24,154 nucleotides of DNA from CAG-390 sp964579135 (GTDB taxonomy: Bacteria; Bacillota; Clostridia; Oscillospirales; CAG-272). Below the pieces are notes generated by a model, which saw only the letters and a list, made by a program, of their open reading frames with translations, was not told the DNA's origin and made no database searches. Shown piece after piece: positions 7,252 through 16,067 of this stretch (the stretch's first letter is position 1; each line of letters opens with the position of its first letter). Both the position numbers and the translations under genes were made by a program. The DNA lies in assembly GCA_964579135.1 (NCBI GenBank), contig CAZOFD010000025.1:1-24154 (forward strand), given 5' to 3'.

Positions 7252-7280
7252 ATGATAACATTTTTACGTGCGTTTGTCAA
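7252..7280 (-). promoter_or_regulatory. Sigma-A promoter of the purine operon
   Basis: Minus strand TTGACA (7280-7275), a 17-base spacer and TATCAT (7257-7252), one base from the -10 consensus. The predicted transcript starts near 7245, about 15 bases before the ZTP aptamer P1 stem, as expected for a riboswitch leader. No other good promoter is seen before purE. Confidence 0.88.
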
Positions 7281-7336
7281 TAGAATTTGCGCATTTTTCG
7301 TGACGTTTCGCCGCCCGCTGAGTCCTTTTCGCTTCG

Positions 7337-7366
7337 AAAAAAGGCGGGGCTCCGTCAGGAGCGACC
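7337..7366 (-). terminator. Intrinsic terminator overlapping the flippase stop codon
   Basis: The minus strand shows GCTCC-TGAC-GGAGC followed by CCCGCC and TTTTTT. The flippase TGA lies in the hairpin loop, so the last codons form the 5' arm. It would end the long nusB-led operon just before the purine promoter. The stem is short but GC-rich with a clean U-tract. Confidence 0.7.
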
Positions 7367-8797
7367 GTCTTTTTCGATTCTTTTGTTTTTTATGCCGCCG
7401 ATCGCGAGAATTATGCCGCGCAGCATCGTTTTGCCGTTGAACACGAGTACCGCCGTGCAAAAAATCGCCTGCCAAGCTATCCAGTACGGGACTTCAAGCA
7501 CCATAAGCACGCATTGTACCCCGACAAGCAGAGTGTTTACGACAAGTCTTGCCGGATGAAAATCGAATTTGACGTATTTTTGCGCAGTTACGGTACGTAT
7601 TATAAAGACCGCGACGTAGCAGACCACGGAAGCGAGAGCCGCGCCCTGCGCCCCCAGTATCGGTATAAGCACGATCGAGAGAACCACGTTTACGACCGCT
7701 CCCGTAAGCGACGTTACGAGGGACAAAACGCTCTTTTTCTTTACGATATATACGCTGCCCATAAAAGTCGTGAAAGCGGAAAAGACCATCGATATAGTAA
7801 GCGTCGGCATAAATTGCCAAGACTCGTAGTAAGTATCCGCCATAAGCAAGACCGTAAACACCTTTGCAAATGCGATAAGCCCCGAGGCTGCCATAAATAT
7901 CAGCCCCATATAACTGCCGAATACGGTGCCGAAAAAGGATTCTTTGTCGGAGCTGTCCGATTCGGTAACGGCGGAAAAATTCCATGCCTCGATAAATACT
8001 GTCGTCAAAAGGGTTATGAGCGTCGGCACTTTTTGCGCCGCGGCAAAAAGACCGTTAACGGCTTCGCCGCAGACGGTGTCGACGATATATCTGTTCGAAA
8101 CGCTCGTCACCCACCAAAAAACGGAGGTGGGGATCATCGGAACACTGTACCTTAGCATCTCGGCGACTGTCGCTTTGTTGACGGCGGCTACCGAAAAATC
8201 GCGCGCCATCCGCTCTTTTACTATCAAAAAAACGGTAACGACGGCGTTTGCGAGTATTACGGAAAGGATATACCCGATAACGTTGTCGATCGGCAGATAC
8301 ACCAAAAACAGTACGTTAAATCCGATCGTCAGCGCGGTATTAAGTATCCCCTGCCCCGCGTAAAGTTTGGTCTTTCCGAGAGCTCTGACGTAATTCGAGC
8401 AAGTGTACTGAAAGTTCGCGCTTATAACGAAAAGCAGCACGAGCCACGCATATCCGTCGATAAAATCGAAAAGACAAAGCAGCGGAGACAGCGCCAAAAA
8501 GGCGACGGAGCCGACCGTGAGTATCGCCATACCCGACGAGAAGACCCTTTTTTTGCGTTCTTCGTCGTCTATTGCGTCGATCGCAAAGCGAAACATACCG
8601 TCGTATATCCCCACAGCTGCCAGCGGCATCAGCAGATTGCCCATTTGCGTTATGAGATCCGCCGTGGAATATTGCCCCGGGTCGAGAAGCTGTGTGTACA
8701 GCGGCATCAAAAAATAAACCATAAGTTTCGACGCAAACGTACCCACGGCAAACACGAGAGTATTGGATATCAGCTTTTTATATCTGTTTTCGTTCAT
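7355..8797 (-). CDS. Wzx-like polysaccharide flippase (MOP superfamily)
   Basis: A 480-residue integral membrane protein with roughly 12-14 hydrophobic helices spread over its length. The N-terminus has the typical polysaccharide-flippase pattern: a short basic stretch, NTLVFAVGTFASKLMVYFL, then MPLYTQLLDPGQYSTADL. A central YSVPMIPTSVFWW and SNRYIVD lie near residues 225-245, as in Wzx/RfbX proteins. It would move lipid-linked glycans across the cytoplasmic membrane. No glycosyltransferases are nearby, so the substrate is unknown. It is the last gene of the nusB-led operon, 30 bases after yebC. MATE drug exporters and the peptidoglycan flippase MurJ belong to the same superfamily but fit the sequence less well. 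Confidence 0.85.
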   Translation of the reverse strand: MNENRYKKLISNTLVFAVGTFASKLMVYFLMPLYTQLLDPGQYSTADLITQMGNLLMPLAAVGIYDGMFRFAIDAIDDEERKKRVFSSGMAILTVGSVAFLALSPLLCLFDFIDGYAWLVLLFVISANFQYTCSNYVRALGKTKLYAGQGILNTALTIGFNVLFLVYLPIDNVIGYILSVILANAVVTVFLIVKERMARDFSVAAVNKATVAEMLRYSVPMIPTSVFWWVTSVSNRYIVDTVCGEAVNGLFAAAQKVPTLITLLTTVFIEAWNFSAVTESDSSDKESFFGTVFGSYMGLIFMAASGLIAFAKVFTVLLMADTYYESWQFMPTLTISMVFSAFTTFMGSVYIVKKKSVLSLVTSLTGAVVNVVLSIVLIPILGAQGAALASVVCYVAVFIIRTVTAQKYVKFDFHPARLVVNTLLVGVQCVLMVLEVPYWIAWQAIFCTAVLVFNGKTMLRGIILAIGGIKNKRIEKDGRS

Positions 8798-8827
8798 AAC
8801 GCGGTCTCCGCACGGGAAATATCGAAC

Positions 8828-9559
8828 TTATTCGGCATTTTCCCAGTTGTGATAAACGTTCATTACGTCATCGTCGTCCTCGAGCTTTTCGATAAGCAAG
8901 CTCATAAACTTGACGTCGTCCTCATTGTCGAGTTCCACCGTGTTTTGCGGCAGTTTCGTTTTTTCGGCGGAGGAAAGCGTGTATCCCGCTTTTTCGAGAG
9001 CCTCCTGCACCGCATAAAGATCGTCGGGCTCGGTCACAATCTCAAACGCTCCGTCGTCGGAAGCGAAGTCGGAAGCGCCCGCTTCAAGCGCGAGCTCCAT
9101 CAAAGTGTCCTCGTCGATATCTCCGTCCTCGTCGGAGATCACGATAACGCCCTTATCGTCAAACATAAACGAAACGCACCCCGACTGACCGAGATTGCCG
9201 TGGTATTTCGTAAAATACGAGCGTACGTTCCCTGCGGTACGATTGCGGTTGTCCGTCGTAGTCTCGACTATAACGGCAACGCCGGAGGGACCGTAACCCT
9301 CGTACGTGATCTCTTCGTAAGCTACGTTCGCTTCGCCCGACGCCTTTTTGATGGTTCTCTCTATATTTTCGTTCGGAACGTTGTTGGATTTTGCTTTTTG
9401 GATAAGATCGCGAAGTTTGGAGTTCGACGTGGGATCGGCGCCCCCCTCCTTAACGGCTATCGTTATCTCTTTTCCGATTTTGGTAAAGACTTTGGCTTTT
9501 TGCGCGTCGGTCTTTTCTTTTTTGTGTTTGATGTTGCTCCATTTGCTGTGTCCTGACAT
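8828..9559 (-). CDS. yebC: YebC/PmpR family translation or regulatory factor
   Basis: A 243-residue cytosolic protein beginning MSGHSKWSNIKHKKEKTDAQ, the unmistakable YebC/TACO1 N-terminus. KIGKEITIAVKEGGADPTSN and NVPNENIERTIKKASG follow, as does YEGYGPSGVAVIVETTTDN near residue 95. Family members were long annotated as transcriptional regulators; later work links them to relief of ribosome stalling on proline-rich stretches. The C-terminal part is very acidic (EDGDIDEDT, LEDDDDVM). AGAGGTG lies just before the ATG. The 47-base AT-rich gap after argS contains TATAAT at 9595-9590 without a convincing -35, so a weak internal promoter is possible but not shown. Confidence 0.95.
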   Translation of the reverse strand: MSGHSKWSNIKHKKEKTDAQKAKVFTKIGKEITIAVKEGGADPTSNSKLRDLIQKAKSNNVPNENIERTIKKASGEANVAYEEITYEGYGPSGVAVIVETTTDNRNRTAGNVRSYFTKYHGNLGQSGCVSFMFDDKGVIVISDEDGDIDEDTLMELALEAGASDFASDDGAFEIVTEPDDLYAVQEALEKAGYTLSSAEKTKLPQNTVELDNEDDVKFMSLLIEKLEDDDDVMNVYHNWENAE

Positions 9560-9606
9560 TTTTGCACCTCTTGTTTATTCGTAAATATAATTATAAATTA
9601 ATATGG

Positions 9607-11328
9607 TCAGATCTTTTCGGGCTTTTTAAGGCAGATCAGACCGAAAGCCGTTCCGAGCACCGTTTTCGTTGCCGCGGTAAGCGCAATGCGGGTCCGAGTT
9701 ACGTCTTTGTCGTCGCAAGAAAGGATCGAACGGTTATGATAAAATCTGTTGAAAGACGCCGCAAGGTCGAGGATATATCTCGTTATAACGGACGGCTCGT
9801 AATCCTTTATCGCGGATGCGACTCTTTCGGGGAATACGGCAAGCACCTTCAAAAGGTCGTGCTCCTCGAGCGACGTTATCTTGTAGCCGCCCTCGTGGCA
9901 AACGCGATCGCCGCCGGCTTTGGCGAGTACCGAGCAAGCGCGAGCGTAGGTATACTGAACGTAGGGACCCGTGTTGCCGTCGTAAGAAAGCGCGTCCTCA
10001 AGCATAAAATTGATATCTTTTATCCTGCTGTTGGACAGATAGTAGAAGATTACGGCGCCGACGCCGACCTCCTCCGCTATCTCGTTGCGGGTGGTTTCGT
10101 CCATATCGGGATTTTTTTCTTTCGTTATGGCGCCGACCTTTTCTATTGCCTGAGCGAGCAGATCCTTTAAAAGAATAACGTTGCCCGTTCTCGTTGCGAG
10201 TTTTTCGCCGTTGATGCTGACCGTACCGTACGGGACGTGCACAAGCTTGTCGTACCAGTCGTAGCCCATAAGCTCAACGACTTTGAACCACTGGGCAAAA
10301 TGCAGCGACTGTGCGGACGAGGTGACGTATATGCATTTGTCGAAATCGTACGTTTCTTTTCTGTATACCGCGGCGGCGATATCGCGCGTGGGGTAAAGAG
10401 TCGACCCGTCGCGCTTTAAGATAAGGCACGGCGGCATACCGTATTCGGAAAGGTCGACTATCGACGCGCCGTCGTCTATCTTAAGCAGCCCCGCTTCTCT
10501 GATCTTTTCGATCTGAGCGGGCATTTTGTCGGTGTAAAAGCTCTCGCCCTTATAGGAGTCGAATTCGATCCCGAGCTGGCGATACGTTTTTGAATATTCT
10601 TCGAGACTGATCTTGATAAACCATTGCCAAAGCGCGATGTTCTCTTCGTCGTGCTTTTCGAGCTTCGCGAATTCGCGCCTTGCCTCGTCGTTCAGCGACT
10701 CGTCCGCCTCCGCCTCTTTATGGAAACGCACGTAAAGTTCGACGAGTTTGTCGATGCCGCCCGCCTCGATTTCTTCTTTGGAGCCCCATTTTCTGTACGC
10801 GACGATAAGCTTTCCGAATTGCGTGCCCCAGTCGCCGAGGTAATTTATACCGACGCAGCGATATCCGGCAAACTCGTGCAATTTTTTCAGTGAATGCCCG
10901 ATGATGGTGGTGCCGAGGTGTCCAATGTGGAAAGGCTTCGCCACGTTGGGCGACGAATAGTCGAGGACGACGGTCCTGCCGCCGCCGTTCTCCGGCGAGC
11001 CGTATTTTTCACCCTTTTCGAAAACGGCATTCAGCGTTTCGTTTGCGAGAAGCTCGTCGGATATTTTAAAGTTAAGATAACCGTTCAGCGCCTCGGCTTC
11101 GATACCGTCGCAAGCGAAGCCGCCGCCGAGCTCGCGCGCGATCTGCGCGGGAGAAGTACGCAGCACGCGGCTGAGTTTAAAGCAAGGCAAAGCCAAGTCG
11201 CCCATCGAGGCGTCGGGCGGATATTCGAGCATTGCGGCAACCTCGCCCGCCTCGAGCTGTGCGCCCGAAAACGCGTTTTTCGCCGCGACGCATATTTTGT
11301 TTGCTATGATCTGCTTGATTTTTTGCAT
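9607..11328 (-). CDS. argS: Arginyl-tRNA synthetase
   Basis: Class I synthetase that charges tRNA-Arg in the cytosol. The 573-residue protein has an N-terminal Add-1-like domain (residues 1-115), then SPNVAKPFHIGHLGTT with the HIGH signature at 134-137. NYLGDWGTQFGKL, the Y-rich Arg pocket ILKRDGSTLYPTRDIAA and the KMSKS-equivalent GEKLATRTGN follow. The C-terminal helical anticodon domain has GPYVQYTYARACS and DLAASFNRFYHN. It ends in KKPEKI rather than the usual GIEAPERM-like tail, a small variation. It follows recN by 48 bases. Together with argR two genes upstream, it puts two arginine-related functions in one transcript. Start and family are certain. Confidence 0.97.
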   Translation of the reverse strand: MQKIKQIIANKICVAAKNAFSGAQLEAGEVAAMLEYPPDASMGDLALPCFKLSRVLRTSPAQIARELGGGFACDGIEAEALNGYLNFKISDELLANETLNAVFEKGEKYGSPENGGGRTVVLDYSSPNVAKPFHIGHLGTTIIGHSLKKLHEFAGYRCVGINYLGDWGTQFGKLIVAYRKWGSKEEIEAGGIDKLVELYVRFHKEAEADESLNDEARREFAKLEKHDEENIALWQWFIKISLEEYSKTYRQLGIEFDSYKGESFYTDKMPAQIEKIREAGLLKIDDGASIVDLSEYGMPPCLILKRDGSTLYPTRDIAAAVYRKETYDFDKCIYVTSSAQSLHFAQWFKVVELMGYDWYDKLVHVPYGTVSINGEKLATRTGNVILLKDLLAQAIEKVGAITKEKNPDMDETTRNEIAEEVGVGAVIFYYLSNSRIKDINFMLEDALSYDGNTGPYVQYTYARACSVLAKAGGDRVCHEGGYKITSLEEHDLLKVLAVFPERVASAIKDYEPSVITRYILDLAASFNRFYHNRSILSCDDKDVTRTRIALTAATKTVLGTAFGLICLKKPEKI

Positions 11329-11376
11329 TTATATTATTCTCCGATCAGCCGTTGAATGCGGCAAATTCTGTGTCTT

Positions 11377-13053
11377 TTAATAGTCTTGGGATTCGTTTAT
11401 CATATCCACGGCAGCCTGACGCTGAGCGGCGGTCACCGAGATGCCACCGAGAATTCGCGCGGTCTCCTCTATGCGCGACTCGCGATCGAGCACGGTTAAA
11501 AAGGACTCCGTTCTGCCTTCGCGTTCGGCTTTCGCTATTTTTATATGGAGGTCGCCGAGCGAGGCTATTTGCGCCGAATGAGTTACGCATATGACCTGCG
11601 CGGCCTTTGAAACGTATTTCAGTTTGATTCCGATCTTTCGTGCCGTCTTGCCCGAAACGCCGCTGTCGATCTCGTCGAAAACGAGCGTACCGACCCCGCG
11701 TTCACTCGCCGCGGCGCACTTTACCGCAAGCATTACGCGTGCAAGCTCGCCGCCCGAAGCAACGGAAGAAAGTTCACGCGGCGGCTCGCCGGGATTTGCC
11801 GAAAAAAGGAATCGCACAACGTCGCAACCGCGCGGCGTCGGCTCGTCTGTCGGAGAGACGAAAACGAAAAAGCGCACCGACGGCATATCGAGGTAAGCGA
11901 GAGTTTCGACCACGCTCGATTCGATATCGCTTGCGGCTTTTCGTCGCCGCTCGCCGATATCCGCGCCGAGCGACAAAAGCTCGCCGCGCAGTTTCGCCTC
12001 GCGTAAGGCAAGCGACTCCCTGCGCGCGTCGGAGTCGACTATATCTCCGAGGCGCCTTTCCGCCTCCGAGCAAAAAGCGAGTATCTCCTCCGCGGTAGAG
12101 CCGTATTTGAGCTTCAGTTTGTTTATCTGCGCAAGGCGAGACTCGATCTTGTCGAGCCTTGCGGTAGGATCTGCGACGTCGTCTTGCGAAAGCGCGTCGA
12201 TCTCCGACGCCGCGTCGTCAATCTCGTAAGCGCAACTCCGCAGTCGCCCCGCAAGATTTGCGTAATCCTCGGATACTTCCGATAGTTTTTGCAGTGCGTC
12301 GGCGGCACGCATAACGAGAAAAGACGCCGTAATCCCCTTTTCGTTAAAGCAAACGGCTTTTTTGGCGATATCCGTTTGCTTTTTTATCTTTTCCATGCTT
12401 TGGAGCTTTTTTCGCTCGTCGAGAAGCGCTTCTTCCTCGCCTGCCTTAAGCTTGCAGGCGGATATCTCCTTTATCTGAAACTCGAGCATATCGCGCAAGC
12501 GCAGTTTTTCGCCCTCGCTCTTTTCCGAGTCGCGGATCTCACCCCTGACGCGTTGCCAGCTTGAGTAAAGAGCGGCGTATTCGTCGAGCAACGGCGCGTT
12601 TTGCGCGATAAGGTCGACGACATCCGTTTCTCCGCCGTCGGCGGAAAATCCGAACGAATCGTTTTGCCCGTGAAGAGATATAAGCGCACAGCAAACGTCG
12701 CTCATCGTTTTTTTTGCAACGGAGCGACCGTTGATGCGACAAACGGATCTGCCGTCTGCGCAAATCGTGCGCGAAACCTCAATCTCTCCGTCCTCGATCG
12801 GCAGCCCCGACTGCGCCATCAGCTCCTCCGCTCGCGCGCCGACGCGATCGAAAACGGCGCGCACGGTTGCGCTGTCCTCGCCCGTGCGTATCATCCCGCG
12901 CGACGTTCTTTCACCGAGCAGGAGCGATATGCAATCGATCATAATCGATTTTCCCGCTCCGGTCTCGCCGGTAACGACGGTAAGTCCCTCTCCCGGCAAA
13001 AACTCGACGCTGCGAATGACAGCCATATTGTCTATCTGAATGGATCTCAGCAT
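11377..13053 (-). CDS. recN: DNA repair ATPase RecN
   Basis: SMC-like ATPase that acts early in recombinational repair of double-strand breaks. The protein of 558 residues starts MLRSIQIDNMAVI and has Walker A GETGAGKS at 29-36. The central region (about 160-370) is rich in charged, helix-forming residues, as expected for its coiled coil. SSVASGGELARVMLAVK is the ABC signature, and LVFDEIDSGVSGKTA is the Walker B and D-loop region near the C-terminus. An open frame extends to 13155, but those 34 residues overlap argR, lack similarity and would not be expected. The ATG at 13053 lies seven bases after the argR stop. It follows argR as in many Firmicutes. Confidence 0.96.
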   Translation of the reverse strand: MLRSIQIDNMAVIRSVEFLPGEGLTVVTGETGAGKSIMIDCISLLLGERTSRGMIRTGEDSATVRAVFDRVGARAEELMAQSGLPIEDGEIEVSRTICADGRSVCRINGRSVAKKTMSDVCCALISLHGQNDSFGFSADGGETDVVDLIAQNAPLLDEYAALYSSWQRVRGEIRDSEKSEGEKLRLRDMLEFQIKEISACKLKAGEEEALLDERKKLQSMEKIKKQTDIAKKAVCFNEKGITASFLVMRAADALQKLSEVSEDYANLAGRLRSCAYEIDDAASEIDALSQDDVADPTARLDKIESRLAQINKLKLKYGSTAEEILAFCSEAERRLGDIVDSDARRESLALREAKLRGELLSLGADIGERRRKAASDIESSVVETLAYLDMPSVRFFVFVSPTDEPTPRGCDVVRFLFSANPGEPPRELSSVASGGELARVMLAVKCAAASERGVGTLVFDEIDSGVSGKTARKIGIKLKYVSKAAQVICVTHSAQIASLGDLHIKIAKAEREGRTESFLTVLDRESRIEETARILGGISVTAAQRQAAVDMINESQDY

Positions 13054-13060
13054 AGTAACG

Positions 13061-13516
13061 TCAGATATCCTTGAGCATCGTGCGGATCCTCTCGCCGATA
13101 TCTTTCGCACCCTCGTGCGTTCTGGCAACGAGCAATATGCAATCGTCGCCCGCAACGCAACCGAGTATCTCCTGCGAATCTATCGAATCGAGCCCCGTCG
13201 CGACCGCGTTCGCAAGCCCGGCAAAGGTCTTGACGACCACGATGTTACCCGAGCAGTCGACGTGTTTTATCGAGTCCGCGAGTACGGAGTGAAATTTCGA
13301 CGACGGCTCGTCCTCCTCTTTCGGGGGAACGGTATAACGATACGTTCCGCGTCCCGACAAAACTTTCGTCAGTTTCAGTTCCCGTATATCGCGGGAGATC
13401 GTTGCCTGAGTTACGTCAACACCCTCGCGGTGAAGCATAAGGATAAGATCCTCTTGCGTTTCGATCTCGTATTTCGAGACGAGCGCAATTATTTTTTCCT
13501 GTCTTTTGCTTTTCAT
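13061..13516 (-). CDS. argR: Arginine repressor ArgR
   Basis: Hexameric arginine-sensing transcription factor of arginine metabolism. The 151-residue protein has the winged-helix N-terminus (RQEKIIALVSKYEIETQEDL, then VTQATISRDIRELKLTK). The C-terminal oligomerisation and arginine-binding domain has IVVVKTFAGLANAVATGLD and EILGCVAGDDCILLVART. The ATG at 13516 follows AAAGGG at good spacing; a TTG at 13534 would add six residues overlapping nadK and is less likely. It sits between nadK and recN, a common Firmicutes arrangement. If it regulates its own operon, an ARG-box-like TGAAT...ATTCA element exists far upstream at the nusB promoter, though its spacing is not canonical. Confidence 0.96.
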   Translation of the reverse strand: MKSKRQEKIIALVSKYEIETQEDLILMLHREGVDVTQATISRDIRELKLTKVLSGRGTYRYTVPPKEEDEPSSKFHSVLADSIKHVDCSGNIVVVKTFAGLANAVATGLDSIDSQEILGCVAGDDCILLVARTHEGAKDIGERIRTMLKDI

Positions 13517-13530
13517 TTGCAGGTGCCCTT

Positions 13531-14376
13531 TCAAAGTTTATTAAGCAGATCGGTATAAAAATTATTTTCTTTAACGCGAACGAGCGCGGTAAATTTCTCG
13601 GAGTGAGAGATGCGCACGGTCTCCTCGCGCTCGAGCCTGACTCCGCCTTTGCCGTCGACCGTCAAAAACAGGTGCGGCTCTCGCACGCAGGTGTTTTTTA
13701 TCTCTATAACGTCGCTGTCCGGAAAGATCATAGATCTTGCGCGAAGCGAATGGGCGCAGATCGGCGTTACGCATATACCGCGAAGCTGCGGGGATACGAT
13801 CGGTCCGCCGGCGGACAGCGAATATGCGGTCGAGCCCGTAGGCGTCGCAATTATTATGCCGTCCGCACGAAATTCACCGACGGAAACGCCGTTCTCCTTG
13901 AGCTCGAAATCCACAAGGCGTGCTACCGAGCCCTTGGAGACCACCGCGTCGTTCAGCGCTTTGCCGTCGTAAACGAGCTCTCTCTTGCGGTTAAGCACTT
14001 CGACGCGTACCATCGAACGCCGCTCGGTTTTATAGTTGCCGCGCACGATATCGTCTATCAGGTCGAGTTCGTTGACCTCGAGCTCGGTCATATACCCGAG
14101 GCGACCTTTGTTTATCCCGAGGAGCGGCGTGCCGCGCTCCGCCGCACGCCGTGCCGCCTCGAGGACCGAGCCGTCGCCGCCTATTACGGCGATCATATCC
14201 GCCTCGTCGTACAGCTGTCGCATCGTGGCATATTTAACGTTTGCGCCGATCCTGCCGCGTGCGAAAGCGGGGACGGAAACCGCGGCTCCCGCGCGCGCGA
14301 ATCTTGCGGCAACGGCGTCCGCCGTTTTAGCTTTGTCGGCGATATTGTAATTGGTTATAACGGATACGTTTTTCAT
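13531..14376 (-). CDS. nadK: NAD kinase
   Basis: Phosphorylates NAD to NADP in the cytosol. The 281-residue protein has the GGDGS phosphate-donor motif at 66-70 (AVIGGDGSVLEAAR), the GINKGRLGYMTE strand, NDAVVSKG near 142, and the second signature ATPTGSTAYSLSAGGPIVSP. PICAHSLRARSMIFPD is the usual C-terminal arm. Length is normal for bacterial NadK. The stop lies 14 bases before the argR start, and the gene starts 12 bases after tlyA, so it is clearly internal to the operon. Confidence 0.97.
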   Translation of the reverse strand: MKNVSVITNYNIADKAKTADAVAARFARAGAAVSVPAFARGRIGANVKYATMRQLYDEADMIAVIGGDGSVLEAARRAAERGTPLLGINKGRLGYMTELEVNELDLIDDIVRGNYKTERRSMVRVEVLNRKRELVYDGKALNDAVVSKGSVARLVDFELKENGVSVGEFRADGIIIATPTGSTAYSLSAGGPIVSPQLRGICVTPICAHSLRARSMIFPDSDVIEIKNTCVREPHLFLTVDGKGGVRLEREETVRISHSEKFTALVRVKENNFYTDLLNKL

Positions 14377-14388
14377 TCTTTCCCCCGA

Positions 14389-15183
14389 TCAGGAATAATC
14401 GACGTGTCGCACGGCTTGCTCGCTCACGGCGTCCTCGTGAGCCGCGTCGCCGCCGCGCCTTTTCCAAAGCGCAAGATACTCGCGATTGCCGTCGCCGCCG
14501 AGGATGGGCGAGTTTACGAGCCCCGCAAGATAAAATCCGTTCTCTTTTGCGGCTGCGACAACGCTTTTTACCGCGCGTTTGCGATATTCGGCGCTTTTTA
14601 CGACGCCGCCCTTGCCGACGCCCCCTCTTCCGACCTCGAATTGGGGCTTTATAAGAGAGATAACGACCCCTTGTTCGGTCAAAAGCGGAGACAAACGCGG
14701 AAATATAATGCTTTGCGATATAAACGAGACGTCCATAACGATGACGTCGCAAATCTCGCCGATATCGCCGTGCGTCAGATACCTTGCGTTGATGCCCTCG
14801 AGCGAGACGACGCGCGTGTCGGCGACAAGTTCGGCTGCAAGCTGCCCGTGCCCGGAGTCCACGGCGTAAACACGTGCCGCGCCGCGCCTCAAAAGGCAGT
14901 CCGTAAAGCCGCCGGTCGACGCGCCGATATCAATCGCGCAGAGGTCGGCAACGGAGATAGCGAATACGTCGAGAGCGTGCTCGAGTTTCAGCCCGCCCCT
15001 GCCGACGTAAGCGTGTTCGGTGCGAAAATCTATAACGTGTTCGGCTGCGTCGTCGATCAGTTCGCCTGCCTTTTTCAAAACTTTTCCGTCGCAGGTGACG
15101 AGCGAGGCGCAGATGGATCTTTTTGCCGACTCGCGGCTTTTGGCATAACCTCGGCTGACGAGATAAACGTCCGCTCTCATCAT
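14389..15183 (-). CDS. tlyA: TlyA-family rRNA 2'-O-methyltransferase (hemolysin A type)
   Basis: SAM-dependent methyltransferase of the TlyA family, which in studied species 2'-O-methylates cytidines of 16S and 23S rRNA. The 264-residue protein has an N-terminal S4 RNA-binding domain (RADVYLVSRGYAKSRESAKR, residues 3-22). HAYVGRGGLKLEHAL carries the catalytic Lys. The FtsJ fold follows with DIGASTGGFTDCLL (85-98), VMDVSFIS and LIKPQFEVGR. The name hemolysin is historical and no toxin role is implied. Two adjacent ATGs (15183, 15180) overlap the ispA stop, so translation is likely coupled. The S4 plus FtsJ order is complete. Confidence 0.94.
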   Translation of the reverse strand: MMRADVYLVSRGYAKSRESAKRSICASLVTCDGKVLKKAGELIDDAAEHVIDFRTEHAYVGRGGLKLEHALDVFAISVADLCAIDIGASTGGFTDCLLRRGAARVYAVDSGHGQLAAELVADTRVVSLEGINARYLTHGDIGEICDVIVMDVSFISQSIIFPRLSPLLTEQGVVISLIKPQFEVGRGGVGKGGVVKSAEYRKRAVKSVVAAAKENGFYLAGLVNSPILGGDGNREYLALWKRRGGDAAHEDAVSEQAVRHVDYS

Positions 15184-16067
15184 TTTTTTCGTGCCAAAAG
15201 ATAGTCCGCAAACGAGCGCAAAACGTCCGCGTCGTCGACTTGCGGCAACGCCGATTTTGCAGCCTCGGTCAACTCCGCGGCATAAGCCATCGCGTGCTCG
15301 CGATCCATAAAGCTCAAAAACGTGGTTTTTCCGCGTGCGGCGTCACCGCCTACGCTCTTTCCGAGCTCCTCCTCGCTCGAGTCGGAGTCGAGCAGGTCGT
15401 CGATTATCTGAAAAGCCAAGCCGATCCCCTCGGCGTATTTTTTGCTTGCCGCGTATCCCGCGTCACCCTCGGGCAACCCTGCGGCAATGCAGCCGAGAGC
15501 AGCAGAGAGTTTTATCATCTCGGTGGTCTTTTTACCGTGCAGCTTGAGAAGCGTTTGAAAGTCGAGCGCCTCTTTTTCGCCGCGCATATCTATTATCTGA
15601 CCGCCTATCATTCCGTCTGCGCCGGCTGCTTGGCAAACGGCAAGCGCAGCTCGCCGAGCATCGGCGGCGGAAACGAATTTGTTCTCAAGCGCCGTTTGCA
15701 CCGCACGAAGCGCGAGCGAATCGCCCGCAAGCAATGCCGTCGCTTCGCCGAAGACTTTGTGCGAGGTCGATCTGCCGCGGCGCAGGTCGTCGTCGTCCAT
15801 ACAAGGCAGGTCGTCGTGTATCAGCGAAAACGTGTGCATAAGTTCCACCGCGGCGGCAAAAGGCAGCGCCGCCTCTGCTTTGCCGCCGAAAAGACGGCAA
15901 AATTCGAGCGTTAAAAAAGGACGTATCCTTTTTCCGCCGGCAAAAACGCTGTATTTTTCGGCATCGATAAGGGTTGCCGTGTCGCGGTCGTTCTTTTGCG
16001 CGTAGATCTCGCGCAAGTATGCCTCGGTCGCCTTTGCGTTTTCAAAAAGTCTTTCTTCAATCGTCAT
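15180..16067 (-). CDS. ispA: Polyprenyl synthetase, probable farnesyl diphosphate synthase
   Basis: Condenses isopentenyl diphosphate with allylic diphosphates to make prenyl chains. The 295-residue protein has the first aspartate-rich motif HDDLPCMDDDDLRRG at 84-98 and the second, FQIIDDLLDSDS. FAGGKRIRP supplies diphosphate-binding residues. The two-residue insertion inside the first motif and Phe80 five positions before it are the type II bacterial farnesyl synthase pattern; E. coli IspA has Tyr there. Product length is therefore most likely C15, though geranylgeranyl synthases are close relatives. It overlaps xseB by 11 bases and tlyA by four. The xseA-xseB-ispA order is widespread in bacteria. 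Confidence 0.93.
   Translation of the reverse strand: MTIEERLFENAKATEAYLREIYAQKNDRDTATLIDAEKYSVFAGGKRIRPFLTLEFCRLFGGKAEAALPFAAAVELMHTFSLIHDDLPCMDDDDLRRGRSTSHKVFGEATALLAGDSLALRAVQTALENKFVSAADARRAALAVCQAAGADGMIGGQIIDMRGEKEALDFQTLLKLHGKKTTEMIKLSAALGCIAAGLPEGDAGYAASKKYAEGIGLAFQIIDDLLDSDSSEEELGKSVGGDAARGKTTFLSFMDREHAMAYAAELTEAAKSALPQVDDADVLRSFADYLLARKK

Noticed and set aside
13054..13155. 34-residue N-terminal extension of recN
   Set aside because: It overlaps argR and lacks similarity; RecN starts at the MLRSIQIDN codon at 13053.
13603..15204. 533-codon open frame on the plus strand opposite nadK and tlyA
   Set aside because: Antisense shadow of two conserved genes, crossing their junction, with no family similarity.
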